Source: CAYPEL01 sp036479985 | GTDB taxonomy: Bacteria > Pseudomonadota > Gammaproteobacteria > DSM-19610 | DNA: 64,000 bases | Reading direction: 5' to 3' | Assembly (NCBI GenBank): GCA_965224815.1 | Contig: CBDDAF010000003.1 | Location: forward strand, 124,001 to 188,000 | Part shown: in pieces, positions 8,176 to 17,172 of the stretch | Layout of the letters: each line of letters begins with the position of its first letter | Position numbering within the stretch: the first letter of the stretch is position 1 | Notes under the pieces: generated by a model | What the model was told of the DNA's origin: nothing | The model's input: only the letters and a program-made list of their open reading frames with translations | Databases searched by the model: none | Program-made: the position numbers and the translations under genes

Positions 8176-8490
8176 TTAGCTCGGTTTATCTTGTTGGGCT
8201 GGATCATTGGGATTGATGAATATCACCTCAAATTTACCGGGTTCCAGTTCAACATAATCGATGACGGTGCCAGTGAGCAGCGTATTACTCGAAGGGGCGA
8301 CGATAATAACAATGCCCTCAGAGGTAAAAGTCTGATCCCCATCATGTGTATTGTCATCAAATCCGAGTCCGTAATGCAGGCTGCCATCGTCATTCCGGCT
8401 TGCGGCAATTCTTAATTGCAGAGCCTTTATGTCGCCTTGCTCGGCAGAGTGTTTAATGTGTTTTGCAGCGTCTGGAGTAACTGTGATCAT
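8176..8490 (-). CDS. dsrR: DsrR, A-type (IscA-like) carrier fold without cysteines
   Basis: This 104-aa protein resembles A-type iron-sulfur carriers (MITVTPDAAKHIKHSAEQ, then LGFDDN) but contains no cysteine at all, so it cannot hold a cluster in the IscA manner. That matches DsrR of Allochromatium vinosum, which has the IscA fold without the Cys ligands and affects sulfur oxidation, probably at the post-transcriptional level. It is the last gene of the dsr series, 207 bp after dsrN with a repeat element in the gap. Identification rests on sequence and position. Confidence 0.85.
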   Translation of the reverse strand: MITVTPDAAKHIKHSAEQGDIKALQLRIAASRNDDGSLHYGLGFDDNTHDGDQTFTSEGIVIIVAPSSNTLLTGTVIDYVELEPGKFEVIFINPNDPAQQDKPS

Positions 8491-8529
8491 ATTTTTAATC
8501 TCTGGTACGTTTAAATATTTTCCCTTTAA

Positions 8530-8655
8530 GCTCCCTCTCCCTCCGGGAGAGGGTTGGGGAGAGCGTAGCGAGGGGCCGGGGATTTAATAAAGGAACTTGT
8601 CTAATTAAATCCCCTCTCCCTGTCCCTCCCCCTGAGGGGGAGGGGACGTTCTTTT
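8530..8655. repeat. Palindromic CCCTCTCCCTCCGGGAGAGGG element (composite)
   Basis: GCTCCCTCTCCCTCCGGGAG and GAGGGTTGGGGAGAG form a hairpin. A second inverted pair, GGGGATTTAAT (near 8578) and ATTAAATCCCC (near 8605), and a C-rich/G-rich pair near 8620-8650 extend it. It fills the gap between dsrN and dsrR. The short frame across it is not a gene. An interrupted relative lies at 4961-5069. Confidence 0.7.
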
Positions 8656-8697
8656 TGTGATTCGTTATTGAATTCGTGCTTTGGTTAACCCTATGGG

Positions 8698-10095
8698 TCA
8701 ATTAGTAGCAGCTTTATTCTTGCAGCTCGATACAAACTCAAGAAACTGCGTTATCCACGGATTTTGCCGTGAATGTCGTTGATGGCAATAGTTAGCTAAC
8801 AAGTTTTTATAGATGATACCGTCATTCTTGCCGTCAATACCCGTACCACGAAGTATGTTATAGGCAAACTTATTCTGGGTCTCAAGATTTTGCAGCGAAG
8901 AATAATGAAATTCATGCGCAGCGATGTCATTTCCCGTTTCCAGTGTTGCCCAGGGAAAGTTATCTGTCTGCTGCATGCGGACATAACCACGACCCTGGGG
9001 CCGCTCATTCATGATGCAGTCAGCAGGTATAACGCCAACCATTTTACAGGTTTGAACTTTCCAGCTGAGGCTGCGACACAGATACATCAAACCGCCGCAT
9101 TCAGCGTAAACCGGTAAGCCGTTTTCGATCATTTCAGCAACTGATTGCAGCATGGAATTATTGGCTTCAAGTTTTTGCAAGTTGGATTCGGGAAAACCAC
9201 CACCGATAAACAAGCCGTCGATATCAGGTAAGCCGGGATCCCGGATCATATCTATCGGTATCAATTTGGCATTGTGCTGTTCAAAAGCATCCAGATCATC
9301 GGCATAGTAGAAACCGAAAGCCGCATCCTGAGCGATGCCAATTTTCAGGGCAGGCAGGGTAGTAGATTGAATATCGTTTACTGTTGCAGGCGTGGCAAGA
9401 GGTTTTGCAGTAGTAGCAATTTTACGCAATGCATCCAGGTCAACCTGGTCTTTGATCAGTTGGCTAATGGTTTCGATGTAGCTATCGGCGTGCTGATTTT
9501 CGTTGCTTGGGATAAGGCCCAGATGACGTTCTGTAATTTCCAGATCACTATTGCGTGATACGGCACCGACTACCACGGCATCAGTATAGTGTTCGATTAC
9601 AGCGCGCAATTTTGCTTCGTGGCGGCTGCCGCCGAGTTGATTGAGGATGACACCAGCGATTTTGATGTCACGATCAAATGCCTGGTAACCTAGAATGAGT
9701 GGTGCAATACCACGCGTCATCCCGCGCGCGTCCAGTACCAGCACGACGGGGGTATCCAGTAATTTTGCCAGTGCAGCGTTGCTGTTGCTGCCATCCAGAT
9801 CCAGTCCATCATACAAGCCTTTGTTGCCTTCAATGATGGATAGATCAACGTCTTTTGAGTGACGGCTTACAGTATCCATGATTTCATCTTTGTCCATGGT
9901 GTAGAAATCAAGGTTGTGACAGCTGCGTCCGGCTGCACGTCCCAGCCACATGGGGTCGATATAGTCAGGGCCTTTCTTGAAGGGTTGTATGGTGAGGCCT
10001 TGCTGTTGGTAAGCGGCACACAAGCCTAAAGCAATGGTTGTTTTGCCAGAAGATTTATGTGCAGCAGAGATATAGATCCGGGACATGGAAGGCAC
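8698..10095 (-). CDS. dsrN: DsrN, cobyrinate a,c-diamide synthase-like siroheme amidase
   Basis: This 465-aa protein belongs to the CbiA/CobB glutamine amidotransferase family. In dsr operons (DsrN) it is thought to amidate siroheme to the siroamide used by DsrAB. The N-terminal ATP-binding domain starts ISAAHKSSGKTTIALGL. The C-terminal class I amidotransferase domain shows GLFIGGGFPESNLQ and the nucleophile Cys in YAECGGLMYL, with AHEFHYS near the end. ATGs at residues 1 and 4 are both possible starts. It lies 125 bp after dsrP, with a REP palindrome in the gap. Confidence 0.92.
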   Translation of the reverse strand: MPSMSRIYISAAHKSSGKTTIALGLCAAYQQQGLTIQPFKKGPDYIDPMWLGRAAGRSCHNLDFYTMDKDEIMDTVSRHSKDVDLSIIEGNKGLYDGLDLDGSNSNAALAKLLDTPVVLVLDARGMTRGIAPLILGYQAFDRDIKIAGVILNQLGGSRHEAKLRAVIEHYTDAVVVGAVSRNSDLEITERHLGLIPSNENQHADSYIETISQLIKDQVDLDALRKIATTAKPLATPATVNDIQSTTLPALKIGIAQDAAFGFYYADDLDAFEQHNAKLIPIDMIRDPGLPDIDGLFIGGGFPESNLQKLEANNSMLQSVAEMIENGLPVYAECGGLMYLCRSLSWKVQTCKMVGVIPADCIMNERPQGRGYVRMQQTDNFPWATLETGNDIAAHEFHYSSLQNLETQNKFAYNILRGTGIDGKNDGIIYKNLLANYCHQRHSRQNPWITQFLEFVSSCKNKAATN

Positions 10096-10124
10096 GTGGT
10101 TAATCTGATAAATGATTAAGAACC

Positions 10125-10192
10125 TTGTAGGAGCGGCTTTAGCCGCGATGGATTGTACGGTGTGCTCATCGCGGCTAAAGCCGCTCCTACAA
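10125..10192. repeat. REP-like palindrome, copy 3 (TTTA type), inside the dsr operon
   Basis: Perfect arms, TTGTAGGAGCGGCTTTAGCC and GGCTAAAGCCGCTCCTACAA, lie between dsrP and dsrN. In mRNA this would fold into a long stem that could stabilise the upstream message or reduce dsrN/dsrR expression. Confidence 0.9.
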
Positions 10193-10219
10193 TGTTTGTA
10201 GGATTAGCAATAGAGAGTC

Positions 10220-11440
10220 TTAAACAGATTTAGCAGCATGGGGATCGACAGTGGCATCATCCAGTGTCTCAGGCATGAAGCGTAAAACCCGTACAGCAAC
10301 GGTGACGATTAGCATAGCCAGGGCGATGCCACCCATGCCGAGCATGATTTCCCAGATAGATGGCGAATAAGTGTTTACACCGCCATCGAAGAATGAACTC
10401 TCTACTACTTCATAGCCTGGGAACATTTCTAGTGGGTAAGCTTGCCCACCGATTAGAATGACGTAAAGTTGAGCGAATGCACCGATGATTACCAAAATAC
10501 AGGCAGTAATAATCGCCGGACGGGATTTGCCAATCGTAGGATGGTAGATCATCGCCAGTGGTAGCAGACTGCCGAGGCCGATTTGGACAATCCAGAAGAG
10601 TTTAGTGTAGATGCCGCCATCCCTGAGAATAAAGGCTTCAACACCGTGGTGCTCAGTCGCGTAAAGATTGGCCAGGTGATAGACCATCACAAAGTAGAGC
10701 ACAGCAGCGATGAAGACACCCAACAAGTTCTTCAGGCGGTACAGGATGGCATCGCCCAGCGGACGTTCGGTCCATTTATAAGCGGCCATGAGCACCAGGA
10801 TAAATACAGCAAGGCCATAGGCAAATGACATGATGACAAACATGGGTGCCATCAAGGCAGCATCATAGGCTTGTCTGGCAACCAGGAAACCGAAAATAGA
10901 ACCGGTACCGGTGGTCAGTATCAGGCGCCAGATAAAAGCGACAATACCTGCTGGTCGGTAGTATTTGTTCATTTTCCTTTCCATCATCATCCATAGATAA
11001 ATTCCGGTGACGGCGAGAAAACCGGTGTAGAGCATGATGTTCCAGGCAAAAATGGATTTGAAATTATAGTAAGTCATAGCCACGATCAGGCGGTCAGGAT
11101 GACCCAGGTCGAGCACCAGTACTGCAAGACCACCCATCAACAAGGCCATGGCGACCAGTCCGGATAAACGGCCGAGGGGTTTGTACAGGGCTTTACCAAA
11201 AACGGTACCTATCGAAGCAACATTAAGCGCACCGGATGCAGCGACAATCAGGAAGATCGCAAAAACATGCGGCATGCCCCAGATAATCTGGTTCGACATG
11301 CCGGTGACATGGTGACCTTCATGTTCCATATACAGGGTGGCACCCAGGGCTATTGCAACCAGCAGTCCAAGCCCGCCCAGCAGGACCCAGAATCCAGCAC
11401 TTTTACCTGCAGTTTCACGATAGGTGAGTTCTAGTTTCAT
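10220..11440 (-). CDS. dsrP: DsrP, NrfD-type membrane subunit of DsrMKJOP
   Basis: This 406-aa integral membrane protein of the NrfD/PsrC family has about ten hydrophobic segments and the usual charged end (AGKSAGFWVLLGGLGLLVAIALG at the N-terminus). It is the quinone-interacting subunit of the DsrMKJOP complex, which links cytoplasmic sulfur redox chemistry (DsrC trisulfide/thiols) to the quinone pool and the periplasm. It begins 26 bp after dsrO. Family and operon position agree. Confidence 0.93.
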   Translation of the reverse strand: MKLELTYRETAGKSAGFWVLLGGLGLLVAIALGATLYMEHEGHHVTGMSNQIIWGMPHVFAIFLIVAASGALNVASIGTVFGKALYKPLGRLSGLVAMALLMGGLAVLVLDLGHPDRLIVAMTYYNFKSIFAWNIMLYTGFLAVTGIYLWMMMERKMNKYYRPAGIVAFIWRLILTTGTGSIFGFLVARQAYDAALMAPMFVIMSFAYGLAVFILVLMAAYKWTERPLGDAILYRLKNLLGVFIAAVLYFVMVYHLANLYATEHHGVEAFILRDGGIYTKLFWIVQIGLGSLLPLAMIYHPTIGKSRPAIITACILVIIGAFAQLYVILIGGQAYPLEMFPGYEVVESSFFDGGVNTYSPSIWEIMLGMGGIALAMLIVTVAVRVLRFMPETLDDATVDPHAAKSV

Positions 11441-11466
11441 GTTTGTGTGTCAGGCTCGCTGGTTAA

Positions 11467-12234
11467 TTAAAGGCCGCGATAACGGACGCCAGTGTTCAGT
11501 CCCAGGTCGGCACGAATCTGTTCGCCGCCATGTTCACGCAATTGTTGAGAGATTTCACTGTTCTTGTCGTAAAGATCACCAAAGAACATGGCTTTGTGAT
11601 TTTCAGCGTTACAAGCTTCAACGCAGGCAGGTGTGCCGTCTTTGTCAACGCGATGCACGCACATCGTACAACTTTCAACCGTGCCCTTGCCGCGCGGTGC
11701 CCAGGGCTTTTGATCTTTAAGATCTTCGTGGATAAAACTACGTGCTTTGTACGGGCAAGCCATCATGCAATAACGGCAACCGATACAAATGTGTTTGTCG
11801 ACCAGCACGATACCGTCAGCGCGTTTGAAAGATGCACCCGTTGGGCAAACATCGACACAAGGCGCGGTTTCACAGTGTTGGCACATTAAAGGCAGGCTGA
11901 CCACGTGACCGGTGGATTTTTCTTTCAAGCTGACTTTGCGAATCCATTGTGCTTTTTGAGTTTCATCAGAATGGCTTTCGGAAGGATTAGCGCTTCCCCA
12001 GCCATTTTCTTCTTCGCAGGCTGTGACACAGGAAGTACAACCATTCGCACATTTGTGTGTGTCGATCAATATGCCCCAGCGTTTTTCGTTAGTGACACCT
12101 TGATCATCAGGTTTGGCAACCGCAGGTGTCGTCAGAAAAACACCGGGTGCAATACTGGCCGCTGCCGCAGCAGCGCTCGTCTGAGTAAGAAAACGTCGCC
12201 GGTATTGATCGATTTCGTTACGATTTTCACTCAT
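11467..12234 (-). CDS. dsrO: DsrO, periplasmic iron-sulfur subunit of DsrMKJOP
   Basis: This 255-aa ferredoxin-like protein has a Tat signal (RRRFLTQTSAAAAAASIAPG, residues 8-27). It carries the cysteine groups of four [4Fe-4S] clusters: CANGCTSCVTAC, CQHCETAPCVDVCPTGA, CIGCRYCMMACPYKA and CTMCVHRVDKDGTPACVEAC. It works in the periplasm with DsrJ and DsrP. Its start overlaps the dsrJ stop by 4 bp (ATGA). Confidence 0.94.
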   Translation of the reverse strand: MSENRNEIDQYRRRFLTQTSAAAAAASIAPGVFLTTPAVAKPDDQGVTNEKRWGILIDTHKCANGCTSCVTACEEENGWGSANPSESHSDETQKAQWIRKVSLKEKSTGHVVSLPLMCQHCETAPCVDVCPTGASFKRADGIVLVDKHICIGCRYCMMACPYKARSFIHEDLKDQKPWAPRGKGTVESCTMCVHRVDKDGTPACVEACNAENHKAMFFGDLYDKNSEISQQLREHGGEQIRADLGLNTGVRYRGL

Positions 12235-12749
12235 CGCAGTTTTGCCTCCGCAGCAAGTGGCTTAATTTTAGACGTAAGCGGAAGTTGTTTCAGTGTCTGT
12301 TTGTGATGGGGCGCATTACTTGATTGTAATTTAGGCATGCTAGAAGCACGCACAGGCACATCAGCGTGACACTGGAAACAGTCTATTTTAGTCGCCGTAT
12401 AGGTATGGCAGGCGGCGCAGAAATGACGATTATCCTCAACCCGGATGTATTCTCCATTTTCATCTTTTGAAGCATGGCAGTTGATGCATTCTTCCAGTGC
12501 ATATTGCCGGGTTCGGACACCTTCGTGCACCGTTTCATCACGCTGATGAAGAATGTAGTTCATGTGATTACGCTTCATTTCATCTTCAGGCTGAACACAT
12601 TCCTGGGTGTCGCTGAATTCCGCACTGGGATCCGGTACTACAAGATCCGAGAAGGGCAGGTTGTTGTCACCCAACACAGTCAACGGGTATATCAGGCAGC
12701 CAATCAGCAGTGAGCAATTGAACCGGTTGAATAGCATTTTAAAGTTCAT
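12231..12749 (-). CDS. dsrJ: DsrJ, triheme cytochrome c of DsrMKJOP
   Basis: The protein has 172 residues when started at the ATG at 12749, which begins MNFKMLFNRF and gives a normal signal sequence with a 19-bp gap to dsrL. A longer in-frame start at 12941 would overlap dsrL by some 170 bp and is rejected. Three heme motifs are present: CINCH, CAACH and CFQCH. The Cys in TQECVQPED, N-terminal to the hemes, corresponds to the unusual Cys axial ligand known for A. vinosum DsrJ; the correspondence is by position, not by alignment. Confidence 0.92.
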   Translation of the reverse strand: MNFKMLFNRFNCSLLIGCLIYPLTVLGDNNLPFSDLVVPDPSAEFSDTQECVQPEDEMKRNHMNYILHQRDETVHEGVRTRQYALEECINCHASKDENGEYIRVEDNRHFCAACHTYTATKIDCFQCHADVPVRASSMPKLQSSNAPHHKQTLKQLPLTSKIKPLAAEAKLR

Positions 12750-12768
12750 CTTTAAAAATAGATTCCTG

Positions 12769-14721
12769 CTATTCGCCAAGCGCCATATCAATGTAGCCAG
12801 TCGGGCAAACATCTGAACAAATGTGACAACCGATACATTTAGTGTAGTCAGTATCAACATAACGGCCGGTGGTATGTTCGTCTTTCTTGACGCGGAAGAC
12901 GGCATCTTGAGGGCAGTAAATAACACAGTTGTCGCACTCAAAACACATACCGCAACTCATGCAACGTTCGGCTTCTTCAACCGCCTGTTCATCATTTAAA
13001 CCGATCACGCGTTCTTCAAAATGATCCAGCACTTCGTCGGCTGTGGGCACCACTTCCTTGCGTTTAATACGGTTCGTGAACTGGAAGTGACCGAGGAATA
13101 ATTCGTCGGCAGAAATCACTTCGTGTTTTGAACGGTCTTCGTAATTGTGGATCGCAAACTTTTCTGAATCGCTGCCACGGGTTTCGCCCTGGGAGTAATC
13201 CGCAGGATCTAGTCCGGCTTCATGCAGTTTGTCGAGTAGCGAAAAGTGATGCTTATCAACTTTTGGACGTTTCTTCTGATCTTCCTGATTCAGGTAATGT
13301 TCGATTGATTCAGCAGCAATAGATGCCTGACCGATAGCGGTGGTTAATAGATGAGGCCGAACGATGTCGCCAGCAACAAAATGACCAGGCTTATTGGGTA
13401 CCTGATAATACTTGTCAGCATCAATCAAGCCGCGGCCATTATCGAAGGCTTCAACGCCTTCCATGTCACCGCCTTGACCAATAGCCGACACAATCAGATC
13501 CGCTTCAAGAATTTGTTCGGTGCCTTCAATCGGTTTGGGTTTATTGCCGTCGAATTCACATTTAGCAATCTTCAGGCCGGTTGCGCGGCCATCCTTGCCG
13601 ACGATGACTTCAATCGGTAAGACGCCATCAAGAATGGTGACACCTTCCTGCAGGGCATCCATGACTTCGTGTTCTGCTGCCGTCATGTTTTCTTTCGGGA
13701 ACAGGGAGGTCAGGGTGACTTCTGCACCTTCGCGCTTGGCGATATCAATAGTGTCGTGTGTCACGTAACCCAGCACCACGGCCTCAGCCTGATCCTGATT
13801 ATCTTTAGGATGCGTATCTTTGATCTTGCCGAGTCGGCGTGCAACAGAAACTACGTCGATAGAGGTATCACCACCACCTACGCAGACTACTTTGGAAGCG
13901 GTGACTTTCATTGTGCCCTTGTTAAAGGCTTCAAGGAACTGCACACCCGACACACAGTTGGGTGCATCGGCGCCAGGAACCGGCAGATTACGTCCGGCTT
14001 TACAGCCGATTGCCCAGAGGACAGCGTCGTAGTCTTTTTCTAATGTTTCTATACTGATGTCTTTACCAATACGGGTGTTGAGCTTGATTTCAACATCACC
14101 CATATCAACGATGCGCTGGATTTCATGATCCAGAACTTCACGTGGCGTACGATAACCTGGTATGCCGTAGCGGAACATGCCGCCCAGTTCTTCGTGATCA
14201 TCAAACACGGTGGATGCGATACCACGGCGGCGCAACTGATAAGCCGCAGCCAGTCCGGCCGGGCCACCACCAATGATGGCAACTTTTTTGCCGGTCAGCG
14301 CAGGGCCTTTGGCAAATTTGAATTTTTCTTTGTGTGCCGAATCACCGATGTACTGTTCAACGGCATTAATGCCGACGAAATCTTCAACATTATTCCGGTT
14401 GCAACCGTCTTCACAAGGAGCCGGGCAAACACGGCCCATCATGGATGGAAAAGGGTTGGCATCGGTTGAGCGTTGAAAAGCGTATTCCTGCATGGAAGTG
14501 CCTTCCGGTGGTTTTTCGATACCCCGTACGATATCTAGCCAGCCGCGGATATCTTCACCCGATGGGCAGCTGCCCTGACACGGCGGTGTACGATGCACAT
14601 AAGTCGGGCATTTGTGCGAATTATCTTCGTTAAAAATGTCATCAGCGAAGTTTTCCCACTTATGATCGCCTTCTTCGAACAGGCGGAACGTTAGTTTTTC
14701 GTCATCGCGAGAAGTTGCCAT
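12769..14721 (-). CDS. dsrL: DsrL, NAD(P)H:acceptor oxidoreductase (FAD, FeS)
   Basis: This 650-aa iron-sulfur flavoprotein is related to the small subunit of glutamate synthase. The N-terminal cysteine group (CPTYVHRTPPCQGSCPSGEDI) binds FeS. FAD binding is at VAIIGGGPAGLAAAYQL, and NAD(P) binding is at VVCVGGGDTSIDVVSVARRL. A C-terminal ferredoxin-like domain carries CMSCGMCFECDNC and CIGCHICSDVCPTG. DsrL is essential for sulfur oxidation in A. vinosum and couples DsrAB to NAD(P). It is a marker of oxidative-type Dsr. Confidence 0.95.
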   Translation of the reverse strand: MATSRDDEKLTFRLFEEGDHKWENFADDIFNEDNSHKCPTYVHRTPPCQGSCPSGEDIRGWLDIVRGIEKPPEGTSMQEYAFQRSTDANPFPSMMGRVCPAPCEDGCNRNNVEDFVGINAVEQYIGDSAHKEKFKFAKGPALTGKKVAIIGGGPAGLAAAYQLRRRGIASTVFDDHEELGGMFRYGIPGYRTPREVLDHEIQRIVDMGDVEIKLNTRIGKDISIETLEKDYDAVLWAIGCKAGRNLPVPGADAPNCVSGVQFLEAFNKGTMKVTASKVVCVGGGDTSIDVVSVARRLGKIKDTHPKDNQDQAEAVVLGYVTHDTIDIAKREGAEVTLTSLFPKENMTAAEHEVMDALQEGVTILDGVLPIEVIVGKDGRATGLKIAKCEFDGNKPKPIEGTEQILEADLIVSAIGQGGDMEGVEAFDNGRGLIDADKYYQVPNKPGHFVAGDIVRPHLLTTAIGQASIAAESIEHYLNQEDQKKRPKVDKHHFSLLDKLHEAGLDPADYSQGETRGSDSEKFAIHNYEDRSKHEVISADELFLGHFQFTNRIKRKEVVPTADEVLDHFEERVIGLNDEQAVEEAERCMSCGMCFECDNCVIYCPQDAVFRVKKDEHTTGRYVDTDYTKCIGCHICSDVCPTGYIDMALGE

Positions 14722-14782
14722 GCTTATTCTCCAGTCTGTGATTCTCTTTAGGGAATCAACGTTGCCAGGTTAATCAAAAAAA

Positions 14783-16324
14783 TTATGCGGCTGCCTCGTC
14801 ATCAGACTCACCTTCAGGTGAATCATCAACTGGGGCATCACTTAATACAATTGCGTTACTTACTAATTGGTGAACGCTGACGATCTGATCCATGGTGAAA
14901 TCATAGTAGGGCATCACTTTGGCGAACTGACTTTTGCAAATTGCACAGATCGCTGCCATGTGTGTGACACCATGGTTATCGACAACATTTTTCAGGGCCT
15001 GCATTCTTGGCAGGGCACCTTTGACACGAACTTCCATCAGGTCATCGGTTAACAAGCCGCCGCCACCACCGCAACAGTAAGTGCCTTCACCGATCGTATC
15101 CTGATCCATGTCATAAAAGTTATTACAGGACGCTTTGATGATGGCGCGCGGTATGGTGAACTGTCCACCAGGCTCGTCACCCATGCGAGATGCACGCGCC
15201 ACGTTACAGGAATCGTGGTAGGTCAACGTCATGTGATCATTTTCAGACTTGTTGAATTTAAGCTTGTCTTGTTTGATCAGATCGTGCGTGAATTCGCAAA
15301 TATGTTGCGGTATTGGGTAATTTTGGTCGAGGAAATCAAACGGGCCGGCCAGCGTATTCAGAAAACTATAGGCGACGCGCCAGGCGTGTCCGCACTCGCC
15401 GAATATAATGCGTTTGACACCGAGTTCTAGCGCCGCTTCGCGGATACGCAGTGACACATTGCGCATATTTTCATAACTGCCGATGAACATACCGAAGTTG
15501 GCTGCCTCGCTGGCCTTGGAACTGACCGTCCAGGAAACTCCGGCTTCATGGAAAACTTTGGCATAGCCCATCAGTCCATCCACATGCGGTTCGGCAAAGA
15601 AATCTGCGGAGGGGGTAATGAGAAGAATATCAGCGCCTTTTACATCCAGCGGTAAAAGTACTTTGACACCGGTTTCCTCTTCGATGTCTTCTTCCAGACC
15701 TTCAAGCGTGTTAGCCAGTGCTGGTTCCGGTAAGCCGAGATTGTTACCAATGACGAAGACCTTGGCAATAATTTCGTTGCAATACTTCTGACCCATGCCC
15801 ACCGAGTCCAGGATTTCACGGGCGGCCATGGAAATCTCAGCGGTATCGATACCGTAGGGGCAAAACACAGAACAACGGCGGCACTGTGAACACTGGTGAA
15901 AATAACTGTACCAGTCGTCGAGAACTTCTTTGGTCAGATCCTGCGCGCCAACCAATTTAGGGAAATATTTACCAGCAAAAGTAAAGTAGCGGCGGTAGAC
16001 ACTACGTAATAATTCCTGGCGGGCAACCGGCATGTTTTTGGGGTCGGTGGTACCCAGGTAATAGTGGCACTTATCAGTGCAGGCACCGCAGTGCACACAC
16101 GTATCCAGGAACACCTGCAGGGAACGGTACTTACCCAGTAGATCGCCCATTTTATTGATGGCGGTTTCTTTCCAGTTCTCGGGTAACTCAGTCGGGAATC
16201 CTAACGACTCCTGATGAGGTGGCTTGGCGATATAGGGCGACGAGTGCGACATCACCCCTTCCTCTAATTTAGGAATGGGTACGATAGCAATATCTGTCAG
16301 TTTTGGAATATCAAAGTCAGCCAC
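14783..16324 (-). CDS. dsrK: DsrK, HdrD-like iron-sulfur subunit
   Basis: This 513-aa cytoplasmic FeS protein resembles heterodisulfide reductase HdrD. It has two ferredoxin-type motifs (CVHCGACTDKCHYYLG and CSQCRRCSVFCPYGID). Cysteine-rich domains of the CCG type follow, with HDSCNVAR and TYCCGGGGG. DsrK is the proposed site where DsrC trisulfide or disulfide is handled. It follows dsrM by 25 bp. The C-terminal acidic tail (DDSPEGESDDEAAA) looks disordered. Confidence 0.94.
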   Translation of the reverse strand: MADFDIPKLTDIAIVPIPKLEEGVMSHSSPYIAKPPHQESLGFPTELPENWKETAINKMGDLLGKYRSLQVFLDTCVHCGACTDKCHYYLGTTDPKNMPVARQELLRSVYRRYFTFAGKYFPKLVGAQDLTKEVLDDWYSYFHQCSQCRRCSVFCPYGIDTAEISMAAREILDSVGMGQKYCNEIIAKVFVIGNNLGLPEPALANTLEGLEEDIEEETGVKVLLPLDVKGADILLITPSADFFAEPHVDGLMGYAKVFHEAGVSWTVSSKASEAANFGMFIGSYENMRNVSLRIREAALELGVKRIIFGECGHAWRVAYSFLNTLAGPFDFLDQNYPIPQHICEFTHDLIKQDKLKFNKSENDHMTLTYHDSCNVARASRMGDEPGGQFTIPRAIIKASCNNFYDMDQDTIGEGTYCCGGGGGLLTDDLMEVRVKGALPRMQALKNVVDNHGVTHMAAICAICKSQFAKVMPYYDFTMDQIVSVHQLVSNAIVLSDAPVDDSPEGESDDEAAA

Positions 16325-16349
16325 TGGGTCTGATCTCCTGAGCCCTTAA

Positions 16350-17084
16350 TTATTTGCCGGATTCGAGTTGTTTTGCCCAGGGCGCAATATGTCTGCGCTC
16401 GCGTGGGTTATCAGCCTGATTACGAGTCGGGCTGAAAAATATACCGGGTGCATGCATCAGTTTGCTGATCGGGAAAATGATCATTAACGTGACGATGAGT
16501 CCCAGGTGTACCAGAAGAAAATTATCTGCCGGTAGTTCCTGTGGCGAGAAACGCATCAAGCCCAGGAAGAAACCTTTAACTGCGACGATGTCAGTATGTT
16601 CAACATATTTCATACCCAGGCCACTCAGTACGATACCGACCAGTAAAGCCAGCATCAGGTGATCTGAGGGTGTTGAAATATACCGAATGCGATCAACCAG
16701 AAAACGCCGTGCCCACAATCCAAGCAGTCCTGCCAGCATGGCAAAAGCCGCATATTTTCCAAACGGCTGAACCCAGTGAACCCAAAACCAGACCGGTTCA
16801 GTGAAATAGCGCAGATGGCGAAGTAATACCAGCAACATACCGAAGTGGAACAGATAGCCGAATATCCAGATCCATTTATTGGCTTTGAACAGACTTTCAA
16901 AGAAAACAATCTCACGTCCCATACGGAACACAACGCCAGTCTGTGTCACCGGTGCAGGTGTGGTCGGGATTTTCAGAGGGGCAGGGGTCCTGGCGTACTT
17001 TGCAACTTTCATTGCAACGCCGATTACTAGAAACGCAGTCGCGAAATAAAACAGTGCGACATAAATTGCCGTAACAGTTGACAC
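16350..17084 (-). CDS. dsrM: DsrM, NarI-like cytochrome b subunit
   Basis: This 244-aa membrane protein has about five helices and resembles the diheme cytochrome b subunit NarI. Histidines lie in helices near LFHFGMLLVLLRHLRYF and FLLVHLG. It pairs with DsrK for quinone-linked electron transfer. The gene is separated from dsrC by 88 bp that contain a G+C-rich stem-loop. Confidence 0.92.
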   Translation of the reverse strand: MSTVTAIYVALFYFATAFLVIGVAMKVAKYARTPAPLKIPTTPAPVTQTGVVFRMGREIVFFESLFKANKWIWIFGYLFHFGMLLVLLRHLRYFTEPVWFWVHWVQPFGKYAAFAMLAGLLGLWARRFLVDRIRYISTPSDHLMLALLVGIVLSGLGMKYVEHTDIVAVKGFFLGLMRFSPQELPADNFLLVHLGLIVTLMIIFPISKLMHAPGIFFSPTRNQADNPRERRHIAPWAKQLESGK

Positions 17085-17123
17085 GCTAAGCTCCTCCGAA
17101 AAGAATCGGGATGATTATAAAGA

Positions 17124-17148
17124 GGAGGGCCTGATTTATAGGCCCTCC
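17124..17148 (-). terminator. Stem-loop between dsrC and dsrM (attenuator-like)
   Basis: The inverted arms GGAGGGCCT (17124-17132) and AGGCCCTCC (17140-17148) form a strong hairpin just after dsrC on the minus strand. No long T-run follows, only TCTTTATAAT. It may protect a short dsrC transcript or partly terminate it. dsrC is known to have separate transcripts in A. vinosum. Confidence 0.5.
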
Positions 17149-17172
17149 GTATTTCCGACTAGATTGCTATGA

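Noticed and set aside
8495..8701. A 68-residue open frame on the minus strand between dsrR and dsrN.
   Set aside because: It is translated repeat sequence (the CCCTCTCCCTCC element) with no ribosome site or protein-like composition.
12750..12941. N-terminal extension of DsrJ by 64 residues.
   Set aside because: It would overlap the conserved C-terminal ferredoxin domain of dsrL and bury the signal sequence; the start at 12749 explains the protein fully.
13351..14469. Several open frames antisense to dsrL and other dsr genes.
   Set aside because: They lack ribosome sites and recognisable motifs, and lie opposite well-supported conserved genes.
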